A stretch of DNA of 35,689 nt from JACVRW01 sp035705985 (GTDB lineage: Bacteria; Actinomycetota; Thermoleophilia; Solirubrobacterales; Thermoleophilaceae), in contig DASSVP010000052.1 of assembly GCA_035705985.1 (NCBI GenBank), positions 1 through 35,689 of the forward strand. Direction: 5' to 3'. The position numbers and the translations under genes were made by a program. The first letter of the stretch is position 1. Every line of letters starts with the position of its first letter. The notes beneath the pieces are model-generated. The model saw only the letters and a list, made by a program, of their open reading frames with translations. It was not told the DNA's origin and ran no database searches. Below are positions 22,925 to 31,866 of this stretch, piece by piece.

Positions 22925-22938
22925 GTTAGGTTGCCCGC

Positions 22939-25900
22939 GTGACTTCCGCCAGGGAAGGGGCGAGAGGAACGGCGCTGCTCCGGGCTCGGCAGTTCTTCGG
23001 CCCGCGCGACCGGTCGGCCGAGGGTTGGAACGAGCACTCGACCTACTCACGCGCGTGGGAGTCCGCCTACCGAAGGCGCTGGCAGCACGACCGCGTCGTC
23101 CGCTCCACGCACGGGGTGAACTGCACCGGCTCCTGCTCGTGGCGCATCCACGTGAAGGACGGGCTCGTCACATGGGAGACGCAGCAGGTGGACTACCCGT
23201 CAAACGGCCCAGACGTGCCCGACTACGAGCCGCGCGGCTGTCCGCGCGGCGCGTCGTTCTCGTGGTACGTGTACTCGCCCGTCCGCCCGAAGTACCCGTA
23301 CGTGCGGGGCGTCCTGATGGAGATGTTCCTCGAGGCGCGTGCGCGGCTCGGCGACCCGGTCGAGGCATGGGCGAGCATCGTCGACGATCCGGACAAGGCC
23401 CGCGCGTACAAGTCCAAGCGCGGCAAGGGCGGCTTCGTCCGCGCGGCGTGGAGCGATGTCATCGACCTGATCGCCGCGGCGCACGTTCACACGGTCCGCC
23501 GGTGGGGCCCGGACCGCGTGGTCGGCTTCTCGCCGATCCCCGCAATGTCGATGGTGTCGTACACCGCCGGAACCCGCTTCCTCTCCCTGATCGGCGGCGT
23601 CTGTCTGAGCTTCTACGACTGGTACGCGGACCTCCCACCCGCCTCCCCGCAGACCTGGGGCGACCAGACCGACGTCCCCGAGTCCGCGGACTGGTGGAAC
23701 TCGTCGTACATGATCCTGTGGGGCTCGAACATCCCGCAGACGCGTACGCCCGACGCCCACTTCATGACGGAGGCGCGCTACCGCGGCACGAAGGTCGTCG
23801 TCGTCTCACCTGACTACGCCGGCCACACGAAGTTCGCCGACCACTGGCTCCCGGCGGTCGCCGGCACGGACGGAGCGCTCGCGATGGCGATGGGCCACGT
23901 GATCCTCAAGGAGTTCTACGTCGACCGGCGGGTTCCGTACTTCGACGGCTATGCGCGCCGCTTCACGGACCTGCCGTTCCTGGTGACCCTGCGTGAGCGG
24001 GCCGACGGCGAGCTCGTGCCGGACGCGTTCCTGCGCTCCAGCGACCTCGATACCGAGGGGGAGCACGCCGACTGGCGGATGGTCGTGCTTGACGAGGCCA
24101 CGGGCGAGCCGGCTGTGCCGAACGGGGCGATCGGCGACCGTTGGGGCGCGGAGGGCGCCGGGCGCTGGAACCTCGATCTCGATGGGCTCACCCCCGCGCT
24201 TACCCTGCTCGGCCGCCACGACGAGCTGGCGGAGGTGCTGCTCCCGCGCTTCGACGGAGGCGAGACGGAAGGCGGGACGACGATGCGGCGAGGCGTGCCG
24301 GCCACGCGCGTGGGCGGGCGTCTCGTCACGACCGTGCTCGACCTGATGCTGGCGCACTACGGCGTGGCGCGTGAGGGCCTGCCCGGTGAGTGGCCGAGCG
24401 GCTATGACGACCCCGCCCAGCCGCACACGCCCGCCTGGCAGCAGGAGCACACGGGCGTCGATGCCGGACGCGTGGTGCGCATTGCGCGCGAGTTCGCCGC
24501 CAACGCCGAGGCCACGAACGGCCGCTCGATGATCGTCATGGGCGCCGGGCTCAACCACTGGTACCACGGCGATGAGACCTACCGCGCGGTGCTGGCGCTG
24601 CTCCTCCTCTGCGGCTGCCAGGGGGTGAACGGGGGCGGCTGGGCTCACTACGTGGGCCAGGAGAAGGTGCGCCCGATCACCGGCTGGGCGACCGTGGCGT
24701 TCGCGCTCGACTGGCTCCGCCCGCCGCGCCAGCAGCCGGCGACGCCGTTCTGGTACCTGATGTCCGACCAGTGGCGCTACGAGACGTACGGCGCCGGCGA
24801 GTTCGCCTCTCCCGCGGGCAACGGCGCGCTCGACAGCCGCCACCTGGCCGACTGCGTTGCGCTGGGGGCGCGGCTGGGCTGGCTGCCCATGCACCCGGCG
24901 TTCGAGCGAAACCCGCTCGACGTGGCGGACGATGCGCGGGCCGCGGGAGCCGACCCGGCCGAGCACGCGGCGCGAGAACTGGGCGAGGGCCGCTTGCGCT
25001 TCGCGTGCGAGGTCCCCGACCGGCCCGAGAGCTTCCCGCGCGTCCTGACGCTCTGGCGCGCCAATCTGCTCGGCTCCTCGAGCAAGGGACACGAGTACTT
25101 CCTGCGGCACATCCTCGGCGTGCCCGACGCCGCGATCCGCGCGGCGGAGTCATCGGCGGACCAGCGGCCCGACGAGGTCGAATGGATCGACGAGGCGCCC
25201 GAGGGCAAGCTCGACCTGTTCACCACGATCGACTTCCGCATGAACGGCTCATGCGTCTACTCGGACGTGGTGCTGCCGGCCGCCACCTGGTACGAGAAGC
25301 ACGATCTCTCGAGCACGGACCTGCACCCGTTCGTGCATCCGTTCAACGCGGCGATCCCACCGCCCTGGGAGGCGAAGTCGGACTGGGACGCGTTCAATCG
25401 GATCGCGGAGCGCTTCAGCGAGCTGGCGGAGAAGCACCTCGGCACGCGCACGGACATCGTGGCGGCGCCGCTGCTCCACGACAGTCCCGACGAGCTGGCG
25501 CAGCCCGGCGGACGGGTGCTCGACTGGCGCGCAGGAGAGTGCGAGCCGCTTCCTGGGCGCACGATGCCGAAGCTGGTGGCGGTGGAGCGCGACTATCCGG
25601 CAGTGCACGCGCGGATGCAGGCGCTCGGGCCGCTCGTCGAGCAGGCGGGGATCGGCGCGAAGGGGATCGCCTGGAAGCCGGAGCAGGAGGTGGAGGAGCT
25701 CGGGCGGCGCAACGGCGTCGTGCGTACCGGCCCGGCGCGGGGGCGTCCGTCGCTGGCCCGGGACGTGGACGTGTGCGAGGCGATCCTCGCGCTGTCCGGC
25801 ACCACCAACGGCCGGCTCGCGACGGAGAGCTTCCGCGTGCTCGAGGAGCGCGTCGGGCGGCCGCTCGCCGAGATACCGGCGGAGCGGGCCGACGAGCGGC

Positions 25901-26622
25901 TGACGTTCGCGGACGTGTCGATTCAGCCGCGGAAGGTGATCGCCTCGGCGGAGTGGTCCGGGCTCGAGTCGCGCGACCGGCGCTACTCGCCGTTCACCGC
26001 GAACATCGAGCACTCGATCCCCTGGCGGACGCTGACGGGCCGCCAGCAGCTCTACCTCGACCACGAGTGGATGCTCGCGCTGGGCGAGGGGCTGCCCGCG
26101 TACCGCCCGCCCGTGGACGTCGGCCAGCTCGACGTGGGCGGCGAGCCGCAGCCAGAGGCGGCAGCCGAGGTGACGGTGCGCTACCTCACGCCGCACTCGA
26201 AGTGGTCGATCCACTCCGAGTTCCAGGACAACCTCCACATGCTCACCCTGTTCCGCGGCGGGCCGGCGATGTGGATCTCTGTAGCCGACGCGGAGAAGAT
26301 CGGCGTGCGCGACAACGACTGGCTCGAGGTCTACAACAAGCACGGCACGGTCGCCTGCCGCGCCGTGGTCTCGCACCGAGTGCCCACCGGCGTGGCGCTC
26401 TACTACCACTCGCAGGACCGCCACGTGAACGTCCCGGTGTCCGAGGTCTCGGGAGCGCGCGGCGGGACGGACAACTCGCTCACGCGCATCTCGATCAAGC
26501 CGACGCACCTCATCGGTGGCTACGCGCAGCTCTCGTGGGGCTTCAACTACTACGGCCCCACCGGGCCGCAGCGTGACCAGCTCATCGTCATCCGCAAGCG
26601 GGCCTCGGAGGTGCGCTACTGA
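22939..26622 (+). CDS. narG: Respiratory nitrate reductase, alpha subunit
   Basis: The product is 1227 aa, the catalytic subunit reducing nitrate to nitrite with bis-MGD molybdenum. It starts at GTG 22939. The FS0 cluster motif is H58-x3-C62-x3-C66-x34-C101 (STHGVNCTGSCSW ... RGCPRG), the same spacing as E. coli NarG. The active-site block SFYDWYADLPPASPQTWGDQ carries the Asp ligand region, followed by WGSNIPQTRTPDAHF and FRMNGSCVYSDVVLPAATWY. There is no twin-arginine signal of the periplasmic NarG type, so the site faces the cytoplasm. Its TGA overlaps the narH ATG (TGATG). Shine-Dalgarno is weak, which fits coupling to the preceding FAD oxidoreductase gene. Confidence 0.97.
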   Translation: MTSAREGARGTALLRARQFFGPRDRSAEGWNEHSTYSRAWESAYRRRWQHDRVVRSTHGVNCTGSCSWRIHVKDGLVTWETQQVDYPSNGPDVPDYEPRGCPRGASFSWYVYSPVRPKYPYVRGVLMEMFLEARARLGDPVEAWASIVDDPDKARAYKSKRGKGGFVRAAWSDVIDLIAAAHVHTVRRWGPDRVVGFSPIPAMSMVSYTAGTRFLSLIGGVCLSFYDWYADLPPASPQTWGDQTDVPESADWWNSSYMILWGSNIPQTRTPDAHFMTEARYRGTKVVVVSPDYAGHTKFADHWLPAVAGTDGALAMAMGHVILKEFYVDRRVPYFDGYARRFTDLPFLVTLRERADGELVPDAFLRSSDLDTEGEHADWRMVVLDEATGEPAVPNGAIGDRWGAEGAGRWNLDLDGLTPALTLLGRHDELAEVLLPRFDGGETEGGTTMRRGVPATRVGGRLVTTVLDLMLAHYGVAREGLPGEWPSGYDDPAQPHTPAWQQEHTGVDAGRVVRIAREFAANAEATNGRSMIVMGAGLNHWYHGDETYRAVLALLLLCGCQGVNGGGWAHYVGQEKVRPITGWATVAFALDWLRPPRQQPATPFWYLMSDQWRYETYGAGEFASPAGNGALDSRHLADCVALGARLGWLPMHPAFERNPLDVADDARAAGADPAEHAARELGEGRLRFACEVPDRPESFPRVLTLWRANLLGSSSKGHEYFLRHILGVPDAAIRAAESSADQRPDEVEWIDEAPEGKLDLFTTIDFRMNGSCVYSDVVLPAATWYEKHDLSSTDLHPFVHPFNAAIPPPWEAKSDWDAFNRIAERFSELAEKHLGTRTDIVAAPLLHDSPDELAQPGGRVLDWRAGECEPLPGRTMPKLVAVERDYPAVHARMQALGPLVEQAGIGAKGIAWKPEQEVEELGRRNGVVRTGPARGRPSLARDVDVCEAILALSGTTNGRLATESFRVLEERVGRPLAEIPAERADERLTFADVSIQPRKVIASAEWSGLESRDRRYSPFTANIEHSIPWRTLTGRQQLYLDHEWMLALGEGLPAYRPPVDVGQLDVGGEPQPEAAAEVTVRYLTPHSKWSIHSEFQDNLHMLTLFRGGPAMWISVADAEKIGVRDNDWLEVYNKHGTVACRAVVSHRVPTGVALYYHSQDRHVNVPVSEVSGARGGTDNSLTRISIKPTHLIGGYAQLSWGFNYYGPTGPQRDQLIVIRKRASEVRY

Positions 26623-28190
26623 TGCGAGTCCGGGCGCAGGTCGGCATGGTGATGAACCTGGACAAGTGCATCGGCTGCCACACCTGCTCTGTGACCTGCA
26701 AGAACGTCTGGACGAATCGGCGCGGCACCGAGTACGTCTGGTTCAACAACGTCGAGACCAAGCCCGGCCGCGGCTACCCGCGCGACTACGAGGACCAGGA
26801 GCGCTGGAAGGGCGGCTGGACGCTCGACCGGAAGGGGCGACTGAAGCTGAAGGGCGGCGGCAGGCTCAAGAAGCTCGCCACGATCTTCTGGAACCCCGAC
26901 CTGCCGACGATCGACGACTACTACGAGCCCTGGACCTACGACTACGAGACGCTGATCTCGTCTCCGAGCTCGGATGTGCAGCCGGTGGCGCAGCCGATCT
27001 CCCAGGTCACGGGCGAGCCGCTCGCCCTCGAGTGGGGGCCGAACTGGGACGACGACCTGGCGGCGGCAACCACGAGCGCGGCCGAGGACCCGAACCGGCG
27101 CGGCCTCGAGGAGCACGTTCGGCTCGAATTCGAGCAGGCCTTCATGATGTACCTGCCGCGCATCTGCGAGCACTGCATCAACCCATCGTGCGTGGCCTCG
27201 TGCCCCTCCGGGGCGATGTACAAGCGCGAGGAGGACGGCATCGTGCTCGTGGACCAGGAGGCCTGCCGCTCATGGCGCTACTGCGTGTCCGGCTGCCCCT
27301 ACAAGAAGGTGTACTTCAACTGGCACACCGGCAAGGCCGAGAAGTGCAACTTCTGCTATCCGCGCGTCGAGGCGGGCATGCCGACGGTCTGCTCTGAGAC
27401 CTGCGTCGGCCGGCTGCGCCACCTCGGCATCGTCTTGATCGACACGGACCGCGTGGAGGAGGCGGCCTCGGTGGCGGACGAGCACGAGCTGATCGAGTCG
27501 CAGCTTTCGCTCTTCCTCGACCCGGACGATCCCGACGTACGGACGCAGGCGGCACGGGACGGGGTGCCCGACGACTGGATCGAGGCGGCCCGTCGCTCGC
27601 CGGTGTACGCGCTCTGCAAGCGCTTCCGGGTGGCGCTCCCGCTGCACCCGGAGTACCGCACGCTGCCGATGGTCTGGTACGTGCCGCCGCTCTCGCCTGT
27701 CGAGAGCCTCGTGGAGGAGGCGATCGATCCCGGCGTCGGGACCGACGAGGTCTTCGGGGCGATCGAGGAGCTGCGCATTCCCGTGGAATACCTCGCGAGC
27801 TTCCTGTCGGCAGGCGACCCGGAGCCCGTGCGCCTCTCGCTGCGCCGGCTGGCGGCGATGCGCAGCTTCATGCGTGGCTGGAACATCCGGGGCGAGGGCG
27901 ACCCCGCGCTGGCGGAGGCCGTGGGGATGACCGTCGACGAGGTCGAGGACATGTACCGCCAGGTGGCGATCGCCGACTACGACGACCGCTACGTGCTGCC
28001 GAAGGCGCACGGCGAGATCTCGCCCGGCGCGTTCGCGGACCAGGGCTCCTGCGGGCTCGACTTCGCGCAGCCGCCAGGGGCGATGGTTCCTGACCTGAGC
28101 GGTGGCGGCGAAGGGCCGGAGCAGGACTTCGACCTTCAGGACTACATCGTGCGGATGGGCGGAGAGGAGGGGAGTGTGGATGGCCGCTGA
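26622..28190 (+). CDS. narH: Respiratory nitrate reductase, beta (iron-sulfur) subunit
   Basis: The product is 522 aa (E. coli 512), carrying electrons from NarI to NarG. Cluster ligands are C16-x2-C19-x2-C22-x3-C26 (CIGCHTCSVTC), then from about residue 182 CEHCINPSCVASCPSG, CRSWRYCVSGCPYKK and CNFC ... CSETCVGRLRHLG. The Trp in CRSWRYC replaces a Cys, marking the [3Fe-4S] centre as in E. coli NarH. The last ~190 residues form the alpha-helical NarH C-terminal domain. It overlaps narG by one base and narJ by 11 nt, so stoichiometric coupled translation is likely. Confidence 0.97.
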   Translation: MRVRAQVGMVMNLDKCIGCHTCSVTCKNVWTNRRGTEYVWFNNVETKPGRGYPRDYEDQERWKGGWTLDRKGRLKLKGGGRLKKLATIFWNPDLPTIDDYYEPWTYDYETLISSPSSDVQPVAQPISQVTGEPLALEWGPNWDDDLAAATTSAAEDPNRRGLEEHVRLEFEQAFMMYLPRICEHCINPSCVASCPSGAMYKREEDGIVLVDQEACRSWRYCVSGCPYKKVYFNWHTGKAEKCNFCYPRVEAGMPTVCSETCVGRLRHLGIVLIDTDRVEEAASVADEHELIESQLSLFLDPDDPDVRTQAARDGVPDDWIEAARRSPVYALCKRFRVALPLHPEYRTLPMVWYVPPLSPVESLVEEAIDPGVGTDEVFGAIEELRIPVEYLASFLSAGDPEPVRLSLRRLAAMRSFMRGWNIRGEGDPALAEAVGMTVDEVEDMYRQVAIADYDDRYVLPKAHGEISPGAFADQGSCGLDFAQPPGAMVPDLSGGGEGPEQDFDLQDYIVRMGGEEGSVDGR

Positions 28191-28785
28191 GCATGCAGAG
28201 CGGCTGAAGCTGCTGTCGCTCCTGCTCCAGTACCCGAGCGGCGAGCTGCTCGATGCTCGCGCCGAGCTGGCGGCCGCCGCGGACGGGCCGATCGCGCGCT
28301 TCGTGGCCTGGTGGGCGCGCGAGCCGGTCGGCTCGCTCCAGCGCGACTACGTCGAGACCTTCGACTTCACGCGCCGGAACAGCCTCTACCTGACCTACCA
28401 CGTGCACGGTGACCGCCGCCAGCGCGGCGTGGCGCTGCTGCGGCTGAAGCAGCGCTACGCAGCCGCCGGCTTCGGATTGCTCGACGGCGAGCTGCCCGAC
28501 TACCTGCCGGTGATGTTGGAGTTCGCTGCGCTTGCCCCGCCGGACGTGGGCCTGGCAGCGCTCGCCGAGTCGCGCGACGCCATCGAGCTGATTCGGGCCG
28601 GCCTGCACGAGGCAGGCAGCCCGTACGCCGTGCTGCTCGACGAGCTGGCGACCCTCCTGCCCGGTCTGACGGGCGTCCAGGCAGCGCGGGTCAGGCGGCT
28701 CGCGGCGGAGGGCCCGCCTTCCGAGCAGGTGGGTCTCGAGCCGTTCGCTCCGCCCGAGGTGATGCCCATGGGGACGTCCCCGTGA
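28180..28785 (+). CDS. narJ: Nitrate reductase molybdenum cofactor assembly chaperone
   Basis: The product is 201 aa, a TorD-like helical chaperone that holds apo-NarG until the molybdenum cofactor is inserted and is not part of the final enzyme. ATG 28180 is preceded by a purine-rich GGAGAGGAGG. Recognisable blocks are RLKLLSLLLQYPSGELLDAR, LQRDYVETFDFTRRNSLYLT-YHVHGDRRQRG and LPDYLPVMLEFAAL, all typical of NarJ. It is somewhat shorter than E. coli NarJ (236 aa) because of a short C-terminus. It overlaps narH by 11 nt and narI by GTGA. Confidence 0.95.
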   Translation: MAAEHAERLKLLSLLLQYPSGELLDARAELAAAADGPIARFVAWWAREPVGSLQRDYVETFDFTRRNSLYLTYHVHGDRRQRGVALLRLKQRYAAAGFGLLDGELPDYLPVMLEFAALAPPDVGLAALAESRDAIELIRAGLHEAGSPYAVLLDELATLLPGLTGVQAARVRRLAAEGPPSEQVGLEPFAPPEVMPMGTSP

Positions 28786-29486
28786 GCCGGGGCGAGCTGC
28801 TCCTCTACGCCGTGCTTCCGTATGCGGCGATCGCGACCTTCCTGGTCGGCCACTGGTGGCGCTACCACCGCGATCAGTACCGCTGGACCGCCCGTTCGAC
28901 CCAGCTGCTGGAGAGCCGCTGGCTGATGGTCGGGAGCACGCTGTTCCACTTCGGGGCGCTGGGCGCGATCGGCGGCCATGTGGTCGGCATCCTCGTGCCG
29001 CACGCGTGGACGGACGCGCTCGGCATCAGCGAGAGCGCGTACCACGTGCTGGCCGCGGTCGGCGGGCTGGCCGCCGGGGTTGCCGCGACGCTCGGCTTCG
29101 TCGTGCTCGCCGTCCGACGCGCCCGCTTCCCGCGCGTGCGGGTGACCACGACGCGCTGGGACCTGGCCACCTTCTTCCTGCTCGCCTTCGGCATCACCAC
29201 CGGCATGATCTGCACGATCTGGGGAACGCTCGGCGAGGAGGTCCGCTACCGCGAGACGGTCGCGCCCTACTTCCGCGGGCTGCTGGCGCTGAATCCGCAA
29301 CCGGAGCTCATGACCGGCGACGACGTGCCGTTCGTGTTCCAGTTGCACGTGAGCTCGGTGTGGCTGCTCTACGCCGCCTGGCCGTTCAGTCGGCTGGTGC
29401 ACGCGTGGAGCATCCCGGTCGACTGGTTCCGGCGCAGCCCGATCCCGTACCGCGGACGCGTGGCCGCCATCAGGAGCACGCGGTGA
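28782..29486 (+). CDS. narI: Respiratory nitrate reductase, gamma (cytochrome b) subunit
   Basis: The product is 234 aa from GTG 28782. Five membrane helices carry two b hemes that take electrons from menaquinol or ubiquinol. The four heme ligands align almost by number with E. coli NarI: H56 and H66 (LFHFGALGAIGGHVVG), H189 (VFQLHVSSVWLLY) and H207 (SRLVHAWSIPVDW); E. coli has 56, 66, 187 and 205. Loop NPQPELMTGDDVPF is also typical. The stop overlaps the narK start (GTGA at 29483-29486). Confidence 0.96.
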   Translation: MSRGELLLYAVLPYAAIATFLVGHWWRYHRDQYRWTARSTQLLESRWLMVGSTLFHFGALGAIGGHVVGILVPHAWTDALGISESAYHVLAAVGGLAAGVAATLGFVVLAVRRARFPRVRVTTTRWDLATFFLLAFGITTGMICTIWGTLGEEVRYRETVAPYFRGLLALNPQPELMTGDDVPFVFQLHVSSVWLLYAAWPFSRLVHAWSIPVDWFRRSPIPYRGRVAAIRSTR

Positions 29487-30664
29487 GCGGGCAGGGGCGG
29501 AACCTCACGCTCGCCACGGCCGCGTTCCTCCTGTGCTTCTCGGCTTGGGGGATGCTCGCTCCCCTGGCTCCGAAGCTTGAGGACAGTCTCGGGCTCTCGA
29601 ACACCCAGACCGCCGTGATGATCGCGCTGCCGGTCGTGCTTGGGTCGCTGCTGCGGATCCCGCTGGGCGTGCTGACCGACCGCCTGGGGGGTCGCAAGGT
29701 GTTCACCGCGCTGCTCCTCTACTGCGCATTGCCGCCGCTGCTCGTCGGGTTCGCCGACAGCTACGCGATGCTGCTCGTAGCCGGCCTGCTGCTGGGCGTC
29801 TCCGGCGCCGCTTTCGCGGTTGGCGTGCCCTTCGTCTCCGAGTGGTATCCGCCCGAGCGGCAGGGACAGGCCCTCGGCCTCTATGGGATCGGCACCGCCG
29901 GCACGGCCATCTCCGCCTGGACGATGCCCGCGATCAACGACAACTGGAGCCAGGAGGCCGCGGGGATCGTCTACTCGGTGGTCCTGCTGGGCTTTGCGGC
30001 GGTCTGGTGGGCGAGCGCACGCAACGCTCCCGATCATCGCTCGAAGACCACTCCGTACGGTCGCGTCCTTCGTTCCGGCTCCACGCTGTGGCAGCTCGCC
30101 CTGTTCTACTTCGTCGCGTTCGGCGGCTTCGTGGCGATGTCGCTCTACCTCCCGAAGCTGCTGACCGACTGGTTCGACTACTCGCAGACGAGCGCGGGTG
30201 CCCGCGCGGGCGGCTTCGTCGTCGTCGCGGCGCTGATCGCACGGCCGCTCGGGGGGCGCTGGGCCGATCGCTTCGGCGGCCAGCGCGTCCTGAGCATCGC
30301 CTTCTTCGGCGCGGGGCTGGATGCGATCGGGCTGTCCTGGCAGGCGTCCGACCCGACCATCGTCCCGGTCACGATCTTCTGTCTCTCCCTCGCGTTCTTT
30401 CTCGGCATGGGCGCGGGCGCTGTTTTCAAGATGGTTCCGACCTTCTTCCCGGAGACCAAGGGCGCGGTCACGGGCATCGTGGGGGCGGCGGGCGGTCTCG
30501 GCGGCTTCTTCCCGCCGCTCGTGATGGGCATCGTCAAGGACGCGACCGGCGAGTACGTGATGGGCTTCGTCCTTCTGGTCGCCTTCGCCTGGCTGTGCGC
30601 CGGGCAGGCGCTCGCGGTGCGCGAGCCGCGCGACCGGCAAGGCGGGGAAGTGCGGGCCGCCTAA
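29483..30664 (+). CDS. narK: Nitrate/nitrite transporter, MFS superfamily
   Basis: The product is 393 aa from GTG 29483, with GGAG about 8 nt upstream. Twelve membrane helices are expected. MFS loop 2-3 is GVLTDRLGGRKVFT and its second-half copy is GGRWADRFGGQRVLS. Nitrate-signature-like glycine runs are present in GVSGAAFAVGVPFVSEWYPP and GMGAGAVFKMVPTFFPETKG plus GIVGAAGGLGGFFPP. The length fits the NarK1-like nitrate/proton symporter type, but nitrite exchange cannot be excluded. As last gene of the operon it secures substrate entry for the cytoplasmic NarG. Its TAA overlaps the convergent stop (CTAA, 30661-30664). Confidence 0.94.
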   Translation: MSGQGRNLTLATAAFLLCFSAWGMLAPLAPKLEDSLGLSNTQTAVMIALPVVLGSLLRIPLGVLTDRLGGRKVFTALLLYCALPPLLVGFADSYAMLLVAGLLLGVSGAAFAVGVPFVSEWYPPERQGQALGLYGIGTAGTAISAWTMPAINDNWSQEAAGIVYSVVLLGFAAVWWASARNAPDHRSKTTPYGRVLRSGSTLWQLALFYFVAFGGFVAMSLYLPKLLTDWFDYSQTSAGARAGGFVVVAALIARPLGGRWADRFGGQRVLSIAFFGAGLDAIGLSWQASDPTIVPVTIFCLSLAFFLGMGAGAVFKMVPTFFPETKGAVTGIVGAAGGLGGFFPPLVMGIVKDATGEYVMGFVLLVAFAWLCAGQALAVREPRDRQGGEVRAA

Positions 30665-31806
30665 GGGTCCTCGGCGAGCTTCTCGCGCGAGGCGCCCAGC
30701 GACGCGAGGTACGGGCCCAGCTCCTCCGCGACGACCTTGTCGCCGGCAGGCCATGGGGGCTCCTCGAACACCTCGGAGTGGACGCCGTCGGCGCACCCAA
30801 GCTGGGCGCTGATGTAGATCGCTTCGGCACCCGTGAGCAGCTTGGCGCGGATGACCGGGTGAAACGGCTGCGGCTCGACGTCGGCGCCCGCGAGCCTCGC
30901 TATTGCCGATGCCCCGGAGTCGGCCATCTGCGCGCCGAGCCCGCCGTGCTTCACCGGGTAGTCCGCGGCGTCGCCGGCGACGAACACGCGCCCGTCGGTA
31001 CCCGGCACGCAGCAGTGGATGTCGTTCGGGACGAACCCGTGCGTATCGCCAGGCAGCCCGCTGACAGCGGGTCCTGCGACGCGCGGCACCGCGAGCACGC
31101 GGTCGGGCCGGATCTCCCAGCCGCGCGGCTCGACGACGAGCCGTCGCTCGTCAGGCCTACGTGCGAGCGAGCCGGTGTGCACTTGTACGCCCCCACCGGC
31201 AAGGCGGTCTGCGACGACCTCCGACACCGCCGCACCGAAGATCGCGAGCGGTTGCGGCTCGGGCGTGACAAGGGTCAGCTCGAGACCAGCGATGCCCAGA
31301 TCGGCTGCGTGCGTGGCGGTCATCAGGGCGAGCTCGTAGAGCGGCAGCGGCCAGCCGGGCCCGGCCGGCTGGACGAACGCCACACTGGCCGCCCTGCCCA
31401 CCTCGATCGCCTTGATCACTTCGCCGAACGTCGCGGCAGCATCCGAGTCCCGGAACGTCACCGAACGTCCGTACGCCTCGACCTCGCGCGCCCCAACGGC
31501 GACCAGCAGAGCGTCATAGCCGACCTCGGTTCCGCTTCCTGTGCGGACGACGCGCTCGCGGCTCTCGACCCGGGCGAGCGTGTCCCTCATGACTTCGGCT
31601 CCGCTGTACCGTGCGATCTGCCGCAGCGGATACCGGCGAGCCCGCGTGTACGTGAACGGCTCGCGGACCGCCAGCGGGCGGTAGACGAGCTCGTCGTTGG
31701 GGGCGATCACGCAAAGCTCGATCGCGTCTCCCGCGAGCCGGCGCAGCCGCAGCAGCGCCTCGGCGGCCGCAATGCCGCCCCCGCACACAACCACTCGGAA
31801 GCTCAT
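30661..31806 (-). CDS. FAD/NAD(P)-dependent oxidoreductase, paralog of the gene at 21803
   Basis: The product is 381 aa. The N-terminus RVVVCGGGIAAAEALLRLRR binds FAD; YDALLVAVGAREVEAYG and VFVAGDAADYPVKHGGLGAQ give the second dinucleotide site and the FAD-contacting Asp. It aligns with the oxidoreductase at 21803 throughout (LVYRPLAVREPF versus FVYRPLTVLEPF; LPLYELAL in both; LLTGA near the end). A few Cys occur (CGGGI, HCCV, LGCADG), but not in the SQR positions. The C-terminus lacks the Trp/Pro-rich tail of its paralog. It is convergent with narK and 60 nt downstream of the APC transporter on the same strand. NDH-2-like electron entry is plausible; the substrate is unknown. Confidence 0.84.
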   Translation of the reverse strand: MSFRVVVCGGGIAAAEALLRLRRLAGDAIELCVIAPNDELVYRPLAVREPFTYTRARRYPLRQIARYSGAEVMRDTLARVESRERVVRTGSGTEVGYDALLVAVGAREVEAYGRSVTFRDSDAAATFGEVIKAIEVGRAASVAFVQPAGPGWPLPLYELALMTATHAADLGIAGLELTLVTPEPQPLAIFGAAVSEVVADRLAGGGVQVHTGSLARRPDERRLVVEPRGWEIRPDRVLAVPRVAGPAVSGLPGDTHGFVPNDIHCCVPGTDGRVFVAGDAADYPVKHGGLGAQMADSGASAIARLAGADVEPQPFHPVIRAKLLTGAEAIYISAQLGCADGVHSEVFEEPPWPAGDKVVAEELGPYLASLGASREKLAEDP

Positions 31807-31866
31807 GCCGCGAAGTTATCCGCTGTCACACGGACCGACGGTGCGCCCTGGATGGTGCGTTGGTCG

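Noticed and set aside
24771..26576. 601-codon open frame inside narG in another frame
   Set aside because: Composition is an Arg/Ala/Gly shadow of GC-rich coding DNA; narG covers the region with all its motifs.
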